Below are positions 39,688 through 48,110 of a stretch of 64,000 nucleotides of DNA, one piece after another. The notes below the pieces were generated by a model, which worked only from the letters and a program-made list of their open reading frames with translations, ran no database searches and was not told the DNA's origin. The stretch spans positions 1-64,000 of the forward strand of contig NZ_FZQR01000027.1 of assembly GCF_900199455.1 (NCBI RefSeq), given 5' to 3'. The position numbers and the translations under genes were made by a program. The stretch is from Mesorhizobium carmichaelinearum. GTDB taxonomy: Bacteria > Pseudomonadota > Alphaproteobacteria > Rhizobiales > Rhizobiaceae. Position 1 is the stretch's first letter. Each line of letters opens with the position of its first letter.

Positions 39688-40314
39688 ATGACAGAGAAGT
39701 CCGCGCGCGGGCGCCCACGCCAATACGATGCCAAGGCCGCGCTCGGCGCGGCGCTCATGGAATTCCGGCGTCGCGGCTACACCGGCACATCGCTCGATCA
39801 CCTGTCGGAGGCGACGAACATGGCGCGGCCGAGCCTTTATGCCGCCTTCGGCGACAAGCATGCCATCTATCTCAAGGCAACCGCACAGCATGCCGAGGAC
39901 AGCATTGAACGCCTGAACCGTGCCCTCATCGACGAACCCTCGCTGGCAAAGGCGCTCGATGGTTATTTCTCCGCGCTTGTCGCTATCTATTCGGAAGGCG
40001 GCGATCGCCCGCTCGGCTGCCCGGTGCTCAGCGTCATCACCGGCGAGGCCGTAGCCGACCCGGTAATCGGTGCCGAGCTGTTTGCCGCTCTCGGACGCAC
40101 GGACGCGCGCTTCCGCGATCGGATCGCGGCCGCCCGTGATGATAATCAGTTGCCGCACGCGACCAATATCGATGCCGTCGCCGAAATGCTCGCCGCATTG
40201 CAGCATAGCCTTGCGCAGCGCGCCCGTGCCGGCACGGCCCGACCGGAACTCGGGCGCATCGCGCGCAACAGTGTTGCGCTGATCCTCAAGGCTGCGGGCG
40301 CTGCTCGCGATTGA
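39688..40314 (+). CDS. TetR-family regulator (AcrR-like)
   Basis: A 208-residue TetR protein: GRPRQYDAKAALGAALMEFR, then TSLDHLSEATNMARPSLYAA, FGDKHAIYLKA, followed by a C-terminal TetR_C-like domain (DRPLGCPVLSVITGEAVADP). I prefer ATG 39688 because the frame upstream (start 39661) would cover the candidate operator. It diverges from gap and is the likely regulator of that gene and itself; the inducer is unknown. Confidence 0.88.
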   Translation: MTEKSARGRPRQYDAKAALGAALMEFRRRGYTGTSLDHLSEATNMARPSLYAAFGDKHAIYLKATAQHAEDSIERLNRALIDEPSLAKALDGYFSALVAIYSEGGDRPLGCPVLSVITGEAVADPVIGAELFAALGRTDARFRDRIAAARDDNQLPHATNIDAVAEMLAALQHSLAQRARAGTARPELGRIARNSVALILKAAGAARD

Positions 40315-40327
40315 ACAGGCTCTGAGC

Positions 40328-40627
40328 CTATCCGATGAAATGCCTGAGCAGACCCGCCGAAGCGATCCCGATCAGCACGGTCGGCAGCATGGAAAGCCGC
40401 GTCGCCGCAACAAAGGTGATGGCCAGCGCCAGGAGATCGGCGGGATTTCGCGACACGAAGGCGGGTGCAATGACCGAGATCAGTACGCAACCCGGTGCGG
40501 CCTCCATCACTGCGGTCGCACGCGCACTGAGCACACGGTTGCGCAGCACGGCATAACCGCCGATCCGGGTTAGATAGGTGACGCCGGCCATCAGCACGAT
40601 GGTGAGAAGGGTTGCCGTGTCGATCAT
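40328..40627 (-). CDS. azlD: AzlD-family branched-chain amino acid export subunit
   Basis: A 99-residue membrane protein of the AzlD family (YLTRIGGYAVLRNRVLSARA, VMEAAPGCVLISVIAPAFVS) with four hydrophobic stretches. With AzlC it forms a small branched-chain amino acid exporter. Its ATG overlaps the azlC stop by 4 bases, so the two are translationally coupled, and an Lrp-type regulator gene is divergent from azlC. Confidence 0.92.
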   Translation of the reverse strand: MIDTATLLTIVLMAGVTYLTRIGGYAVLRNRVLSARATAVMEAAPGCVLISVIAPAFVSRNPADLLALAITFVAATRLSMLPTVLIGIASAGLLRHFIG

Positions 40628-41358
40628 GCATCACCTGCCATCAACCAGGCAGCGGCGAGCCCCGACATCGCACCCGCCGCGACATACCAGGCGCCGGGAA
40701 TGAAGAGATAGACAAGGGCGGCGACAACCAGGCTGACCAGCCAGGGCCGCGCCGCCGCCACGCTTTTCCACATGCCGCGCATCAGCACCAGGAAGACGGC
40801 CGGAAACGCCATGTCGAAGCCATAGGTCTCGACATGGCCGAGCATCGGACCGAGCAAGGCGCCGAGCGTGGTGAAGGAAACCCAGGTCAAATACATCGCC
40901 AGCGCCGCGCCCATATAGTAGCGCGGGCTGAAGGCCGGCGTGATCCCGGCGGCAGCGCGCTTTTTGGCGTCGGCCAGGCCCAGCGCCCAGCTTTCGTCGC
41001 ATAGGAAGAACAGCGCCGGAAACACCTTGCGCCGTGGCAGGTCGCGCAGGAACGGCGCAAGTGCTGCCCCCATCAGCAGATGGCGGCTGTTGACCAGGAA
41101 GGTGATGGCGACGATGAGCAGGATATGCGGCGGCGACGTCCACAACTGGATCGCCGCGAATTCCGAACCGCCGGCGAAATTCAACCCCGTCATCATGGAT
41201 AGCTCGAGCGTGCTCAACCCTTTCTGGGTCGCCTGCGCGCCGAGCACCAAGGCATAGGGGATGGTGCCGAGCAGCACCGGCGCGCAGGACGCCACGCCTC
41301 GGCGGAACTCGGATCCCGAGCCATCGCCCGCCGCTTCGACTGTCTGTGAAATGCTCAT
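40624..41358 (-). CDS. azlC: AzlC-family branched-chain amino acid exporter
   Basis: A 244-residue AzlC protein. Landmarks are FRRGVASCAPVLLGTIPYAL, TGLNFAGGSEFAAIQLW, LVNSRHLLMGAALAPFL and FFLCDESWAL. It is the large subunit of the AzlCD exporter, which relieves excess branched-chain amino acids or their analogues. ATG 41358 fits the family start; longer frames upstream run into the lrp promoter. It is divergent from the Lrp/AsnC gene. Confidence 0.93.
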   Translation of the reverse strand: MSISQTVEAAGDGSGSEFRRGVASCAPVLLGTIPYALVLGAQATQKGLSTLELSMMTGLNFAGGSEFAAIQLWTSPPHILLIVAITFLVNSRHLLMGAALAPFLRDLPRRKVFPALFFLCDESWALGLADAKKRAAAGITPAFSPRYYMGAALAMYLTWVSFTTLGALLGPMLGHVETYGFDMAFPAVFLVLMRGMWKSVAAARPWLVSLVVAALVYLFIPGAWYVAAGAMSGLAAAWLMAGDA

Positions 41359-41473
41359 GCTCTGCCGTCGGCCGGCCTCGCGGCCGCCGCTTCCCTGCGT
41401 TTGAACTCTCGTGATACCGGCGGCAAACATACCCACACCGCTCCGCAATTTGGTTGCGAAGATTGTTGTTTTT

Positions 41474-41495
41474 CACTCATTTTTGGCATTGAGTG
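41474..41495. promoter_or_regulatory. Inverted repeat in the azlC-lrp intergenic region
   Basis: CACTCA (41474-41479) and TGAGTG (41490-41495) are inverted copies 10 bases apart, just before the Lrp-type start at 41502. Its position fits autoregulation and control of azlCD, but Lrp sites are degenerate. Confidence 0.45.
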
Positions 41496-41501
41496 TCACT
41501 C

Positions 41502-41987
41502 ATGGCCGATAAAGTGGAATTCAACACCATGAAGCTCGATGACATCGACAGGCGCATCCTGCGGGCGCTGCAGCGTGACGGTCGCATGGCCAACAACGAA
41601 CTGGCCAACGAGGTCGGCCTGTCGCCCTCGCCTTGCTTGCGGCGCGTCAAGCTTCTGGAAGAGGCCGGCGTCATCGACCGCTATGTCGCCGTGCTCAACC
41701 CGGCCAGCATCGGCAAGGGCCTCACCTTCTTCACCCGCATCTGGCTGAAGACGCAGGACGAGGACACGGTCCAGCACTTCGCCACCGAAGTGGCCAAGCT
41801 GCCGCAGGTCATGGAATGCTACCTGATGCTCGGCGACTGCGATGCCTTGGTGCGCGTGGTGGCAGCCGACGTCAATGACTATCGCCGCTTCCAGTCGGAG
41901 CATCTGAGCCGCATCAAGGGCGTCCAGAACGTCAAGACCGACGTGCCGAGCTGGACGATCAAATACACGTCGGAACTGCCGATCTGA
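41502..41987 (+). CDS. Lrp/AsnC-family regulator of azlCD
   Basis: A 161-residue Lrp/AsnC protein: N-terminal helix-turn-helix (LDDIDRRILRALQRDGRMAN, EVGLSPSPCLRRVKLLEEAG) and a RAM effector-binding domain (ECYLMLGDCDALVRVVAADV). ATG 41502 is chosen; a GTG at 41493 and an ATG at 41529 are alternatives. Divergence from azlCD is the usual arrangement in which Lrp activates the exporter when branched-chain amino acids accumulate. Confidence 0.92.
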   Translation: MADKVEFNTMKLDDIDRRILRALQRDGRMANNELANEVGLSPSPCLRRVKLLEEAGVIDRYVAVLNPASIGKGLTFFTRIWLKTQDEDTVQHFATEVAKLPQVMECYLMLGDCDALVRVVAADVNDYRRFQSEHLSRIKGVQNVKTDVPSWTIKYTSELPI

Positions 41988-42025
41988 GGCCTGTCACAGG
42001 CACTTTGGCGGCAACCTGTCTGCTG

Positions 42026-42868
42026 TCAGAGTGAGCCACCATCGCGCGAGATGTTCGGCTTAAGCGGGGCGACAGCAACCAAACCGATCGATGGAGTGGT
42101 CCCGACAAATGGCGTGGCACGTGTACTGAGATAAATCGCACTGGTGGTTGCCATGCTTGCGAGCGTAGCGAACCCATAGGCAAACGCTAGCCAGCTGTCG
42201 GACAGCGCCAAAGCCACGACGGTGAAAAAGGCCGCGAAAGAAAACGACCCGACGATAACGCCACGCAACAGATTGGCGGCTGCCGGCGCTCCCCGCTGAT
42301 GATGCGTGAACATCGCCAGGACAAGGACGAACACCGGAAACGGCGCCACGAGCCCGCTGAGCTGCGGCCCAAGATACCTGGTCGACAAGGTGATCAGGAA
42401 AACGAAGCCCGTCGAAACGACCATCCGCGCCGGAAGGTCCCATCTCGGCGCTATCCCGGCAAGCGCTTCCATATTCACCGGTTTGGTGAGGAAGGACAGA
42501 AGCAACAACGTCACCAGAAGCAGCCCAATGGCCTCAGCGAATGTCCAGTTGGCGAGGTTCCAGACAAAGGTGGCGAGAAAGAAGGCACCGACCCCCACGA
42601 CCATGCTGACCCAGCAGTTGAAGCGCCTTGCCGCGCGGGCGTAGACGAAGCAGAAAATACAGGTCGAAACCTGGCCCACCAGATTGCCCACCGCCGCGTG
42701 CCGGGCGAACGCCGCACCATTTTCCAATGCTGTGAACACCGATACGGGGCCGGTCACCAAGGGTATCCCCATTAGCAGTCCACCCACCGCCGGCCCGAAA
42801 CGCCGGCTGAGCAATGTGAGACACAGGATAAGGAGCGGCGTGCTGAGAAGCTTGAAGACCAGGATCAT
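42026..42868 (-). CDS. Polytopic membrane protein of unknown function
   Basis: A 280-residue integral membrane protein with about eight or nine helices (LLSTPLLILCLTLLSRRFGP, GLLMGIPLVTGPVSVFTALE, GLLLVTLLLLSFLTKPV, SFAAFFTVVALALSDSWLAF). A first-half/second-half likeness (GPAVGGLLMGIPLV against GPQLSGLVAPFPVF) suggests an internal duplication, as in small transporters. I cannot name the family. It appears monocistronic and is convergent with the lrp gene. Confidence 0.75.
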   Translation of the reverse strand: MILVFKLLSTPLLILCLTLLSRRFGPAVGGLLMGIPLVTGPVSVFTALENGAAFARHAAVGNLVGQVSTCIFCFVYARAARRFNCWVSMVVGVGAFFLATFVWNLANWTFAEAIGLLLVTLLLLSFLTKPVNMEALAGIAPRWDLPARMVVSTGFVFLITLSTRYLGPQLSGLVAPFPVFVLVLAMFTHHQRGAPAAANLLRGVIVGSFSFAAFFTVVALALSDSWLAFAYGFATLASMATTSAIYLSTRATPFVGTTPSIGLVAVAPLKPNISRDGGSL

Positions 42869-43112
42869 GAATGGATGACTTGGCCTTGTCCGGCCGCCTT
42901 GAAGAAGGATCAGCCGATCGAATACAGCAGCAAGTCAGCCGATGCCATACCGATCACGACGAGAGCCGCCTGAAAGCCGCGTCAGGCGCTCAACAAACCG
43001 CGTCGTTCCAGACTGGATAAAAAATGCAACCGGATTGTAGGATCGTCTTCCGTGCCAGCGTCCTTCGGACGCAAGCAGCGCTCAGCGCTGCCCTCTGGCA
43101 TGGGAGATTTGT

Positions 43113-44315
43113 ATGAACCTTTCCTATCGTTGGGTCATCGTCGCCACTGGTGCGCTGATGTCCTGTGTCGCCATCGGCACGATGTTTTCGCTGGCGATTT
43201 TTCTTGAACCGATGGCGCTCGACACGCAGTGGTCGCGCGCCGGCATTTCGAGCGCCATGACGCTCAATTTCCTCGTCATGGGCCTCGGTGGCTTCGCCTG
43301 GGGCGCCCTCTCCGACCGTTTTGGCGCCCGCATCGTGGTCACGATAGGTGCCGGGCTGCTCGGCCTGGCACTGGTGGTGGCGAGCCGGGCCGGCTCGCTT
43401 CTGACGTTCCAGATCAGCTATGGCGTGCTTGTCGGGCTTGCCGCCAGCGCCTTCTTCGCGCCGATGATCGCGCTGACCACGGCCTGGTTCGACACCCACC
43501 GAAGCCTTGCGGTTTCGCTGGTCTCGGCCGGCATGGGGGTGGCCCCGATGACGATCTCGCCTTTCGCCCGCTGGCTGATCTCAGCCTATGAATGGCGCAC
43601 CGCCATGTTCGACATCGGCATCATGGCCTGGGTGCTGTTGCTGCCGGCGGTGCTTTTGGTCCGCCAGCCGCCAAGGCCCGCTGTGGCGGGCGGGATTTCC
43701 GCGCCGGTCGCCGAGGGTGACGGCATGAGCGTCGGTCAGGCGCTGCGCTCGCCGCAGTTCATCGTGCTGGGGCTGACCTTCTTCGCCTGTTGTGCCGCCC
43801 ATTCCGGGCCGATCTTCCATATGGTGAGCTACGCCATGCTGTGCGGCGTCGCCCCCATGGCGGCGGTCACGATCTACAGCGTCGAGGGTCTCGCAGGGCT
43901 TGGCGGCAGGCTTCTCTACGGCGTGCTGGCCGACCGGCTCGGCGTCAAGCCGGTGCTGATCGCGGGCCTGGCGATCCAGGCGGTCGTCATTGCCGCCTAT
44001 CTCTCGGTCAGCCAGCTCGACCAGTTCTATGTGCTGGCCGTCATCTTCGGCGCCACCTATGGCGGCGTCATGCCGCTCTACGCGGTGCTGGCGCGCGAAT
44101 ATTTCGGCCAGCGCATCCTCGGCGCCGTGTTCGGCGCTGCCACCATGGCGTCCAGCCTCGGCATGGCCTTGGGACCGCTCGCCGGCGGCATGGTGTTCGA
44201 TGCCTATGCCAGCTACCACTGGCTGTTCATCGGCTCGGCCCTCATCGGCCTCGGTGCCGCCGGCATCGCGATCGCCTTCCCGCCGCTGCCGCGACGGGAA
44301 TTTCAGATGGCGTAA
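43113..44315 (+). CDS. MFS transporter (oxalate/formate-antiporter-like subgroup)
   Basis: A 400-residue major-facilitator carrier with twelve predicted helices. The loop 2-3 motif GGFAWGALSDRFGARIVVT is the MFS signature A, repeated in weaker form at GGRLLYGVLADRLGVKPVLI. The N-terminal NLSYRWVIVATGALMSCVAI and long central loop (about 185-205) resemble monocarboxylate or oxalate/formate-type carriers. Substrate unknown. The ATG has GGGAG upstream. Neighbours do not suggest a pathway. Confidence 0.88.
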   Translation: MNLSYRWVIVATGALMSCVAIGTMFSLAIFLEPMALDTQWSRAGISSAMTLNFLVMGLGGFAWGALSDRFGARIVVTIGAGLLGLALVVASRAGSLLTFQISYGVLVGLAASAFFAPMIALTTAWFDTHRSLAVSLVSAGMGVAPMTISPFARWLISAYEWRTAMFDIGIMAWVLLLPAVLLVRQPPRPAVAGGISAPVAEGDGMSVGQALRSPQFIVLGLTFFACCAAHSGPIFHMVSYAMLCGVAPMAAVTIYSVEGLAGLGGRLLYGVLADRLGVKPVLIAGLAIQAVVIAAYLSVSQLDQFYVLAVIFGATYGGVMPLYAVLAREYFGQRILGAVFGAATMASSLGMALGPLAGGMVFDAYASYHWLFIGSALIGLGAAGIAIAFPPLPRREFQMA

Positions 44316-44368
44316 AGCAAATGGACGGGCGGCGGTGATAGTTCATCGGCGCCCGCCATTGTCGAAGG

Positions 44369-45502
44369 TCAATACCCGAACCAGCGGGCCTTGCGGCTGG
44401 AGCCGAAGTTCACCTTGTCGACCCGCAAAGCCTCAGATGGTTCGTAGAAAGCACCGGTGGGTTTTGGGCCGGAGAAGAAATCCACATCCACCCTGGCGAT
44501 CCGGTTGGCACCGAACTCGATGTAGCAGGATCCCGCGCCCGGGTTCCTGGCCGTCGGTTCCTCATGGCGCAGCCTGGCGATCAGGTTCGCTGCAACGGTA
44601 CGTGCGGCGCCCTCGGCAAAGACGCCCGCCTTCGGCGCGCCCGTATTGGCCAGATCGCCCAGCGCGTAGACGCCGGGAAAGCGGGTTTCGAGTGTGCGCG
44701 GATCGATGGTGACCCAGCCGCCCTCGGTGATGCCGGCCTCGACGACGACTTCGGGCGCGCGGTTCCGGGGCACGCCCAGGAACAGATCGCAGGGCAGTTC
44801 GCCGCCATTGTCGAGCGTCACAACCTTGCGGCCCTCGTCCACGGAAACCACGCGGGTACTGGGGATGAAGGTGATGCCGCGCTCGGCGAAGGCGGCCAGA
44901 AGCGCCTTCGACGTTTCGGGGGAAGGCGGCACCGGGCTCGACATCGGGTTCACACAGGTGATCTGGCAGTCGCCCCGGACGCCCCTCTCGGTCAGGTAGT
45001 CATGCAGCATCAAGGCGCATTCGCTGGGCGCGGGCGGGCATTTGTAAGGCGCGCCGCAAACGCCGATCACGGCGTGGCCGTGGGTGAAACCGGGCAGCAC
45101 CTTGGCCATGTGGGCCGCGCCCGGAACCGAGTAGAATTCGTTGCGGCCGAGCGTGATGCCGGGTGTGGCCGAGACGTCATAGTCGGCGCCGAGAGCGATC
45201 ACCAATATGTCCGCCTCGTGCACGCCTTTGTCCGTCGTCACGCGCCGCCGTTCCGGGTCGATGGCGGTGACGGTCTCGCGCTTCATCGTGACGCCGGCCT
45301 TGGCATAGTCGGCGTAGGGCAGCCGCACAGCCGCTTCGGTTGCGCGGCCGAACATCAGATCAAGCTTGGCAAAGCCGAACACGAAGGAATCCGACTTGTC
45401 GATCAGGGTGACAGCAATGCTGTCACCCAAGGCTTCCGACAAGGACGTGCTGAGCTCAAGCCCGCCAAAACCGGCGCCAAGAATAAGGATACGGGTTTTC
45501 AT
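44369..45502 (-). CDS. Sulfide:quinone-reductase-like FAD-dependent oxidoreductase
   Basis: A 377-residue flavoprotein of the SQR/FCSD type. ILILGAGFGGLELSTSLSEA is the FAD-binding motif, VCGAPYKCPPAPSECALML carries the cysteines expected near the flavin, and FPGVYALGDLANTGAPKAGV is the second FAD motif. Such enzymes oxidise sulfide or related sulfur species and pass electrons to quinone or cytochrome. The ATG follows the peroxiredoxin stop by 37 bases, so the pair forms an operon, perhaps for reactive sulfur or peroxide stress. The SARP-type regulator is divergent from the pair. Confidence 0.87.
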   Translation of the reverse strand: MKTRILILGAGFGGLELSTSLSEALGDSIAVTLIDKSDSFVFGFAKLDLMFGRATEAAVRLPYADYAKAGVTMKRETVTAIDPERRRVTTDKGVHEADILVIALGADYDVSATPGITLGRNEFYSVPGAAHMAKVLPGFTHGHAVIGVCGAPYKCPPAPSECALMLHDYLTERGVRGDCQITCVNPMSSPVPPSPETSKALLAAFAERGITFIPSTRVVSVDEGRKVVTLDNGGELPCDLFLGVPRNRAPEVVVEAGITEGGWVTIDPRTLETRFPGVYALGDLANTGAPKAGVFAEGAARTVAANLIARLRHEEPTARNPGAGSCYIEFGANRIARVDVDFFSGPKPTGAFYEPSEALRVDKVNFGSSRKARWFGY

Positions 45503-45539
45503 ACTGTTACCTCCTGTTGCCGGGTGCCTGGGAGAAGGC

Positions 45540-46208
45540 TCAGGCGTTGCTGTGCGGTTGCGGGACGATGCGGATATACGGCTTGGGCTGCTTCCAGCCC
45601 TCGGGATAGAGCACCTTGGCCTCATCGTTCGAAACCGAACCCGCGATGATCACCTCATCGCCCTGCCGCCAGTTCACCGGCGTGGCGACGCGATGCTTGG
45701 CGGTCAGCTGCATGGAGTCCACCACGCGCAGGATCTCGTCGAAGTTTCGCCCGGTGGTCATCGGGTAGGCGATCATCAGCTTGATCTTCTTGTCAGGCCC
45801 GATGACGTAGACATGGCGCACCGTTTGGTTGTCGGCTGCCGTGCGCCCCTCGGCACTGTCGCCAGCCGTGGCGGGCAACATATCGTAGAGCTTGGCAATG
45901 GCCAGCATCGGGTCGCCGATCATCGGAAAGTTCGGTGCATGGCCCTGGGTCTCGGCGATGTCATCAGCCCATCCGGCATGACGCTCGACCGGGTCGACGG
46001 AGAGCCCGATGATCTTGACGCCACGCTTGTCGAACTCGGGCTTCAGCTTGGCCATGTAGCCAAGCTCGGTCGTGCAGACGGGGGTAAAGTCCTTGGGATG
46101 AGAAAACAGGATGCCCCATGAATTGCCCAGCCAGTCGTGGAAGCTGATCGGGCCGTGGGTGGTTTCGGCGGTGAAGTCAGGCGCCATGTCGGCGATACGA
46201 AGAGACAT
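45540..46208 (-). CDS. 1-Cys peroxiredoxin (Prx6 type)
   Basis: A 222-residue Prx6-family peroxidase. The peroxidatic C45 is in HPKDFTPVCTTELGYMAKL; VKIIGLSVDPVERHAGWADD and MIAYPMTTGRNFDEILRVVD are family hallmarks, and no resolving Cys is seen. It reduces peroxides using an external thiol. First gene of the operon with the SQR-like enzyme. A 144-base divergent region separates it from the SARP-type regulator. Confidence 0.94.
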   Translation of the reverse strand: MSLRIADMAPDFTAETTHGPISFHDWLGNSWGILFSHPKDFTPVCTTELGYMAKLKPEFDKRGVKIIGLSVDPVERHAGWADDIAETQGHAPNFPMIGDPMLAIAKLYDMLPATAGDSAEGRTAADNQTVRHVYVIGPDKKIKLMIAYPMTTGRNFDEILRVVDSMQLTAKHRVATPVNWRQGDEVIIAGSVSNDEAKVLYPEGWKQPKPYIRIVPQPHSNA

Positions 46209-46352
46209 TTGGTTCTCCTGTCAGAGGGTTGGAATTGACTACCAGGGCAGACTAGGCAACCTATGTTCCGCCAGCGTTCCCCGCCGCACAGGGGCTTGTG
46301 ACGGCCGCTTTTTTGGCGGCAACGGCGGATCGCATGCTGAAGGGGGCTTCGA

Positions 46353-48059
46353 GTGCGCGTTCAAATTCAATTGCTCGGCGGGTTCAGTGTCGGTCTTGAC
46401 GGTCAAGTCATTCCGGCCGCGGCCTGGCGCCGTGACCGTGGCGCGGCGCTGGTGAAGCTGCTTGCCGTCACCCGTTCGCACCGCATTCACCGCGAACAGG
46501 TCATGGAGGCCTTCTGGCCCGATCTCGATCCGGAGGCGGCCGGAGCGAACCTGCGCAAGGCCATCCACTTCGCCCGCCGCGCCTTGGGTGCTCATGACCT
46601 GATCGAGCAGACGGCCGATGTCATCGCGCTCGCCCCCGCTGGCGATCTCGAAATCGACGCCGAGGCGTTCGAGGCCGCCGCCAGGCTTGCCTTGCGCGGG
46701 CAAGATCCCGCCGCCTGTGAAGCGGCCGCCGATCTCTACAGGGGAGACCTGCTGCCGGACGATCCCTATGTCGATTGGTTCGAGACGCCCCGCCAGGCCC
46801 TGCGGCAGCGCTATGCCGAGGTGCTGCGGGCCGGCAAGCTGTGGCAGCGCCTGATCGCGCTGGACCCGGCCGACGAGCAGGCGCAATGCGCCCTGATGCA
46901 GGCGGCGCTCGACGCCGGCAACCGGGCCGAGGCGATCAGGCTGTTCAATCAGCTCAGCCAAAACCTGCGCATCGATCTTGGCGTCGGCCCGGGCGCCGAA
47001 ACCGTGAAGCTCTACGAAAAGGCGCTGGCCGTGCCCTCTATCGACCCCGTCGGCTTGAGCGACCGCATCCGCGCCTCGCTGGCCTGGGGCCTGCTGCACT
47101 TGCAAAGCGGCGACTTCGCCAGGGCCGGCCAGGTTGGCCGGGAAACTCGCGAATTGGCGATGGGCGCGGGGTTGGCCCGCGAGGTTGGCGAGGCCAGCGC
47201 CCTGATCGGCCTGGTGGCCCACATGCAGGGCCAGTGGCGCGAACTGTTCAGGGCTGAGTTCATCGAATGGGTCCGCTCCAAGCCGGCCTTCGTCTCCAAC
47301 GTTTTTGACGGGCATCTGTGCCTGGCCGAATTCTGCCTGTGCAGTGCCAAGGGCCACCACGACATCGCCGCCTCGGCCCGAGAGCTCCTGTCGGTGGCCG
47401 AGGGCGCGGGCTCGGTCGCCGGGCGCGGCCTTGCCTCGCTCGTGCTGGGCGAAGCGGCGCTCTTCTCGGGCCAGTTGGCCGAGGCCGAACGCATGTTGAC
47501 CGAGGCCGAAAGACTCTACGCGCAGGTGGGAGCCGTGGCCGGCCGCGTACTGGCGCTGCAGCGCCTGACGGAACTCGCGCTTGCCCGCCGCCAGAAATGG
47601 CAGGCGGGACGATTGATCCACCGTGCCACCACCCTTGCCCATTCTTCCTGGCTGGCGCCGCATTTGCTGATCAGCCTGAAAGGGCTTGAGGTGCGCGCCG
47701 CCGCCACATCCGAGAGGATCGCCGAGACCATTCGCGAAGGTGACCGCATGCTGTCATCGGGCTGCAATTGCCAGCCTTGCTCGATGACCTTCCGTACCGC
47801 GGCTGCCGTTGCCCTGGCCGAGGCGGGCGAGATCGAGCAGGTCAACCGCCGGCTCGACGAGGCTGAGCGGGTCGCCGGCATGTGGAACGGCGGCCCCTGG
47901 GTGGCTGCCGTGTGGGAAGCGCGCGGCGTGCAGCGCCGCGCCGAGCGTAACGAAACCCGGGCCGTCGCGGCGTTCGAGGAAGCAGCCACGCGCTTTGCCG
48001 CGCTTGGCAGGCCGATCGACGAGGTGCGCTGTCGAGCACGGATGGCAGGTCTGGGCTAG
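46353..48059 (+). CDS. SARP-type (BTAD) transcriptional activator with TPR-like region
   Basis: A 568-residue regulator starting at GTG 46353. Residues 1-95 form an OmpR-like winged helix (VQIQLLGGFSVGLDGQVIPA, AALVKLLAVTRSHRIHREQV) and about 100-240 a bacterial transcriptional activation domain (FEAAARLALRGQDPAACEAA, YVDWFETPRQALRQRYAEVL). The rest is helical and TPR-like. SARP-type proteins usually activate antibiotic clusters in actinomycetes; in proteobacteria they are rarer and often poorly known. It diverges from the peroxiredoxin/SQR operon, its most likely target. No kinase or receiver domain is present. Confidence 0.85.
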   Translation: MRVQIQLLGGFSVGLDGQVIPAAAWRRDRGAALVKLLAVTRSHRIHREQVMEAFWPDLDPEAAGANLRKAIHFARRALGAHDLIEQTADVIALAPAGDLEIDAEAFEAAARLALRGQDPAACEAAADLYRGDLLPDDPYVDWFETPRQALRQRYAEVLRAGKLWQRLIALDPADEQAQCALMQAALDAGNRAEAIRLFNQLSQNLRIDLGVGPGAETVKLYEKALAVPSIDPVGLSDRIRASLAWGLLHLQSGDFARAGQVGRETRELAMGAGLAREVGEASALIGLVAHMQGQWRELFRAEFIEWVRSKPAFVSNVFDGHLCLAEFCLCSAKGHHDIAASARELLSVAEGAGSVAGRGLASLVLGEAALFSGQLAEAERMLTEAERLYAQVGAVAGRVLALQRLTELALARRQKWQAGRLIHRATTLAHSSWLAPHLLISLKGLEVRAAATSERIAETIREGDRMLSSGCNCQPCSMTFRTAAAVALAEAGEIEQVNRRLDEAERVAGMWNGGPWVAAVWEARGVQRRAERNETRAVAAFEEAATRFAALGRPIDEVRCRARMAGLG

Positions 48060-48110
48060 CACCGTCAAGCGGCACGAGTTCAGCTTAAAAAAACGAATAG
48101 CCCCAGTTGC

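Noticed and set aside
46239..47663. 474-codon minus-strand frame opposite the SARP-type gene
   Set aside because: It is an antisense shadow; the plus-strand frame has clear winged-helix and BTAD motifs and this one has none.
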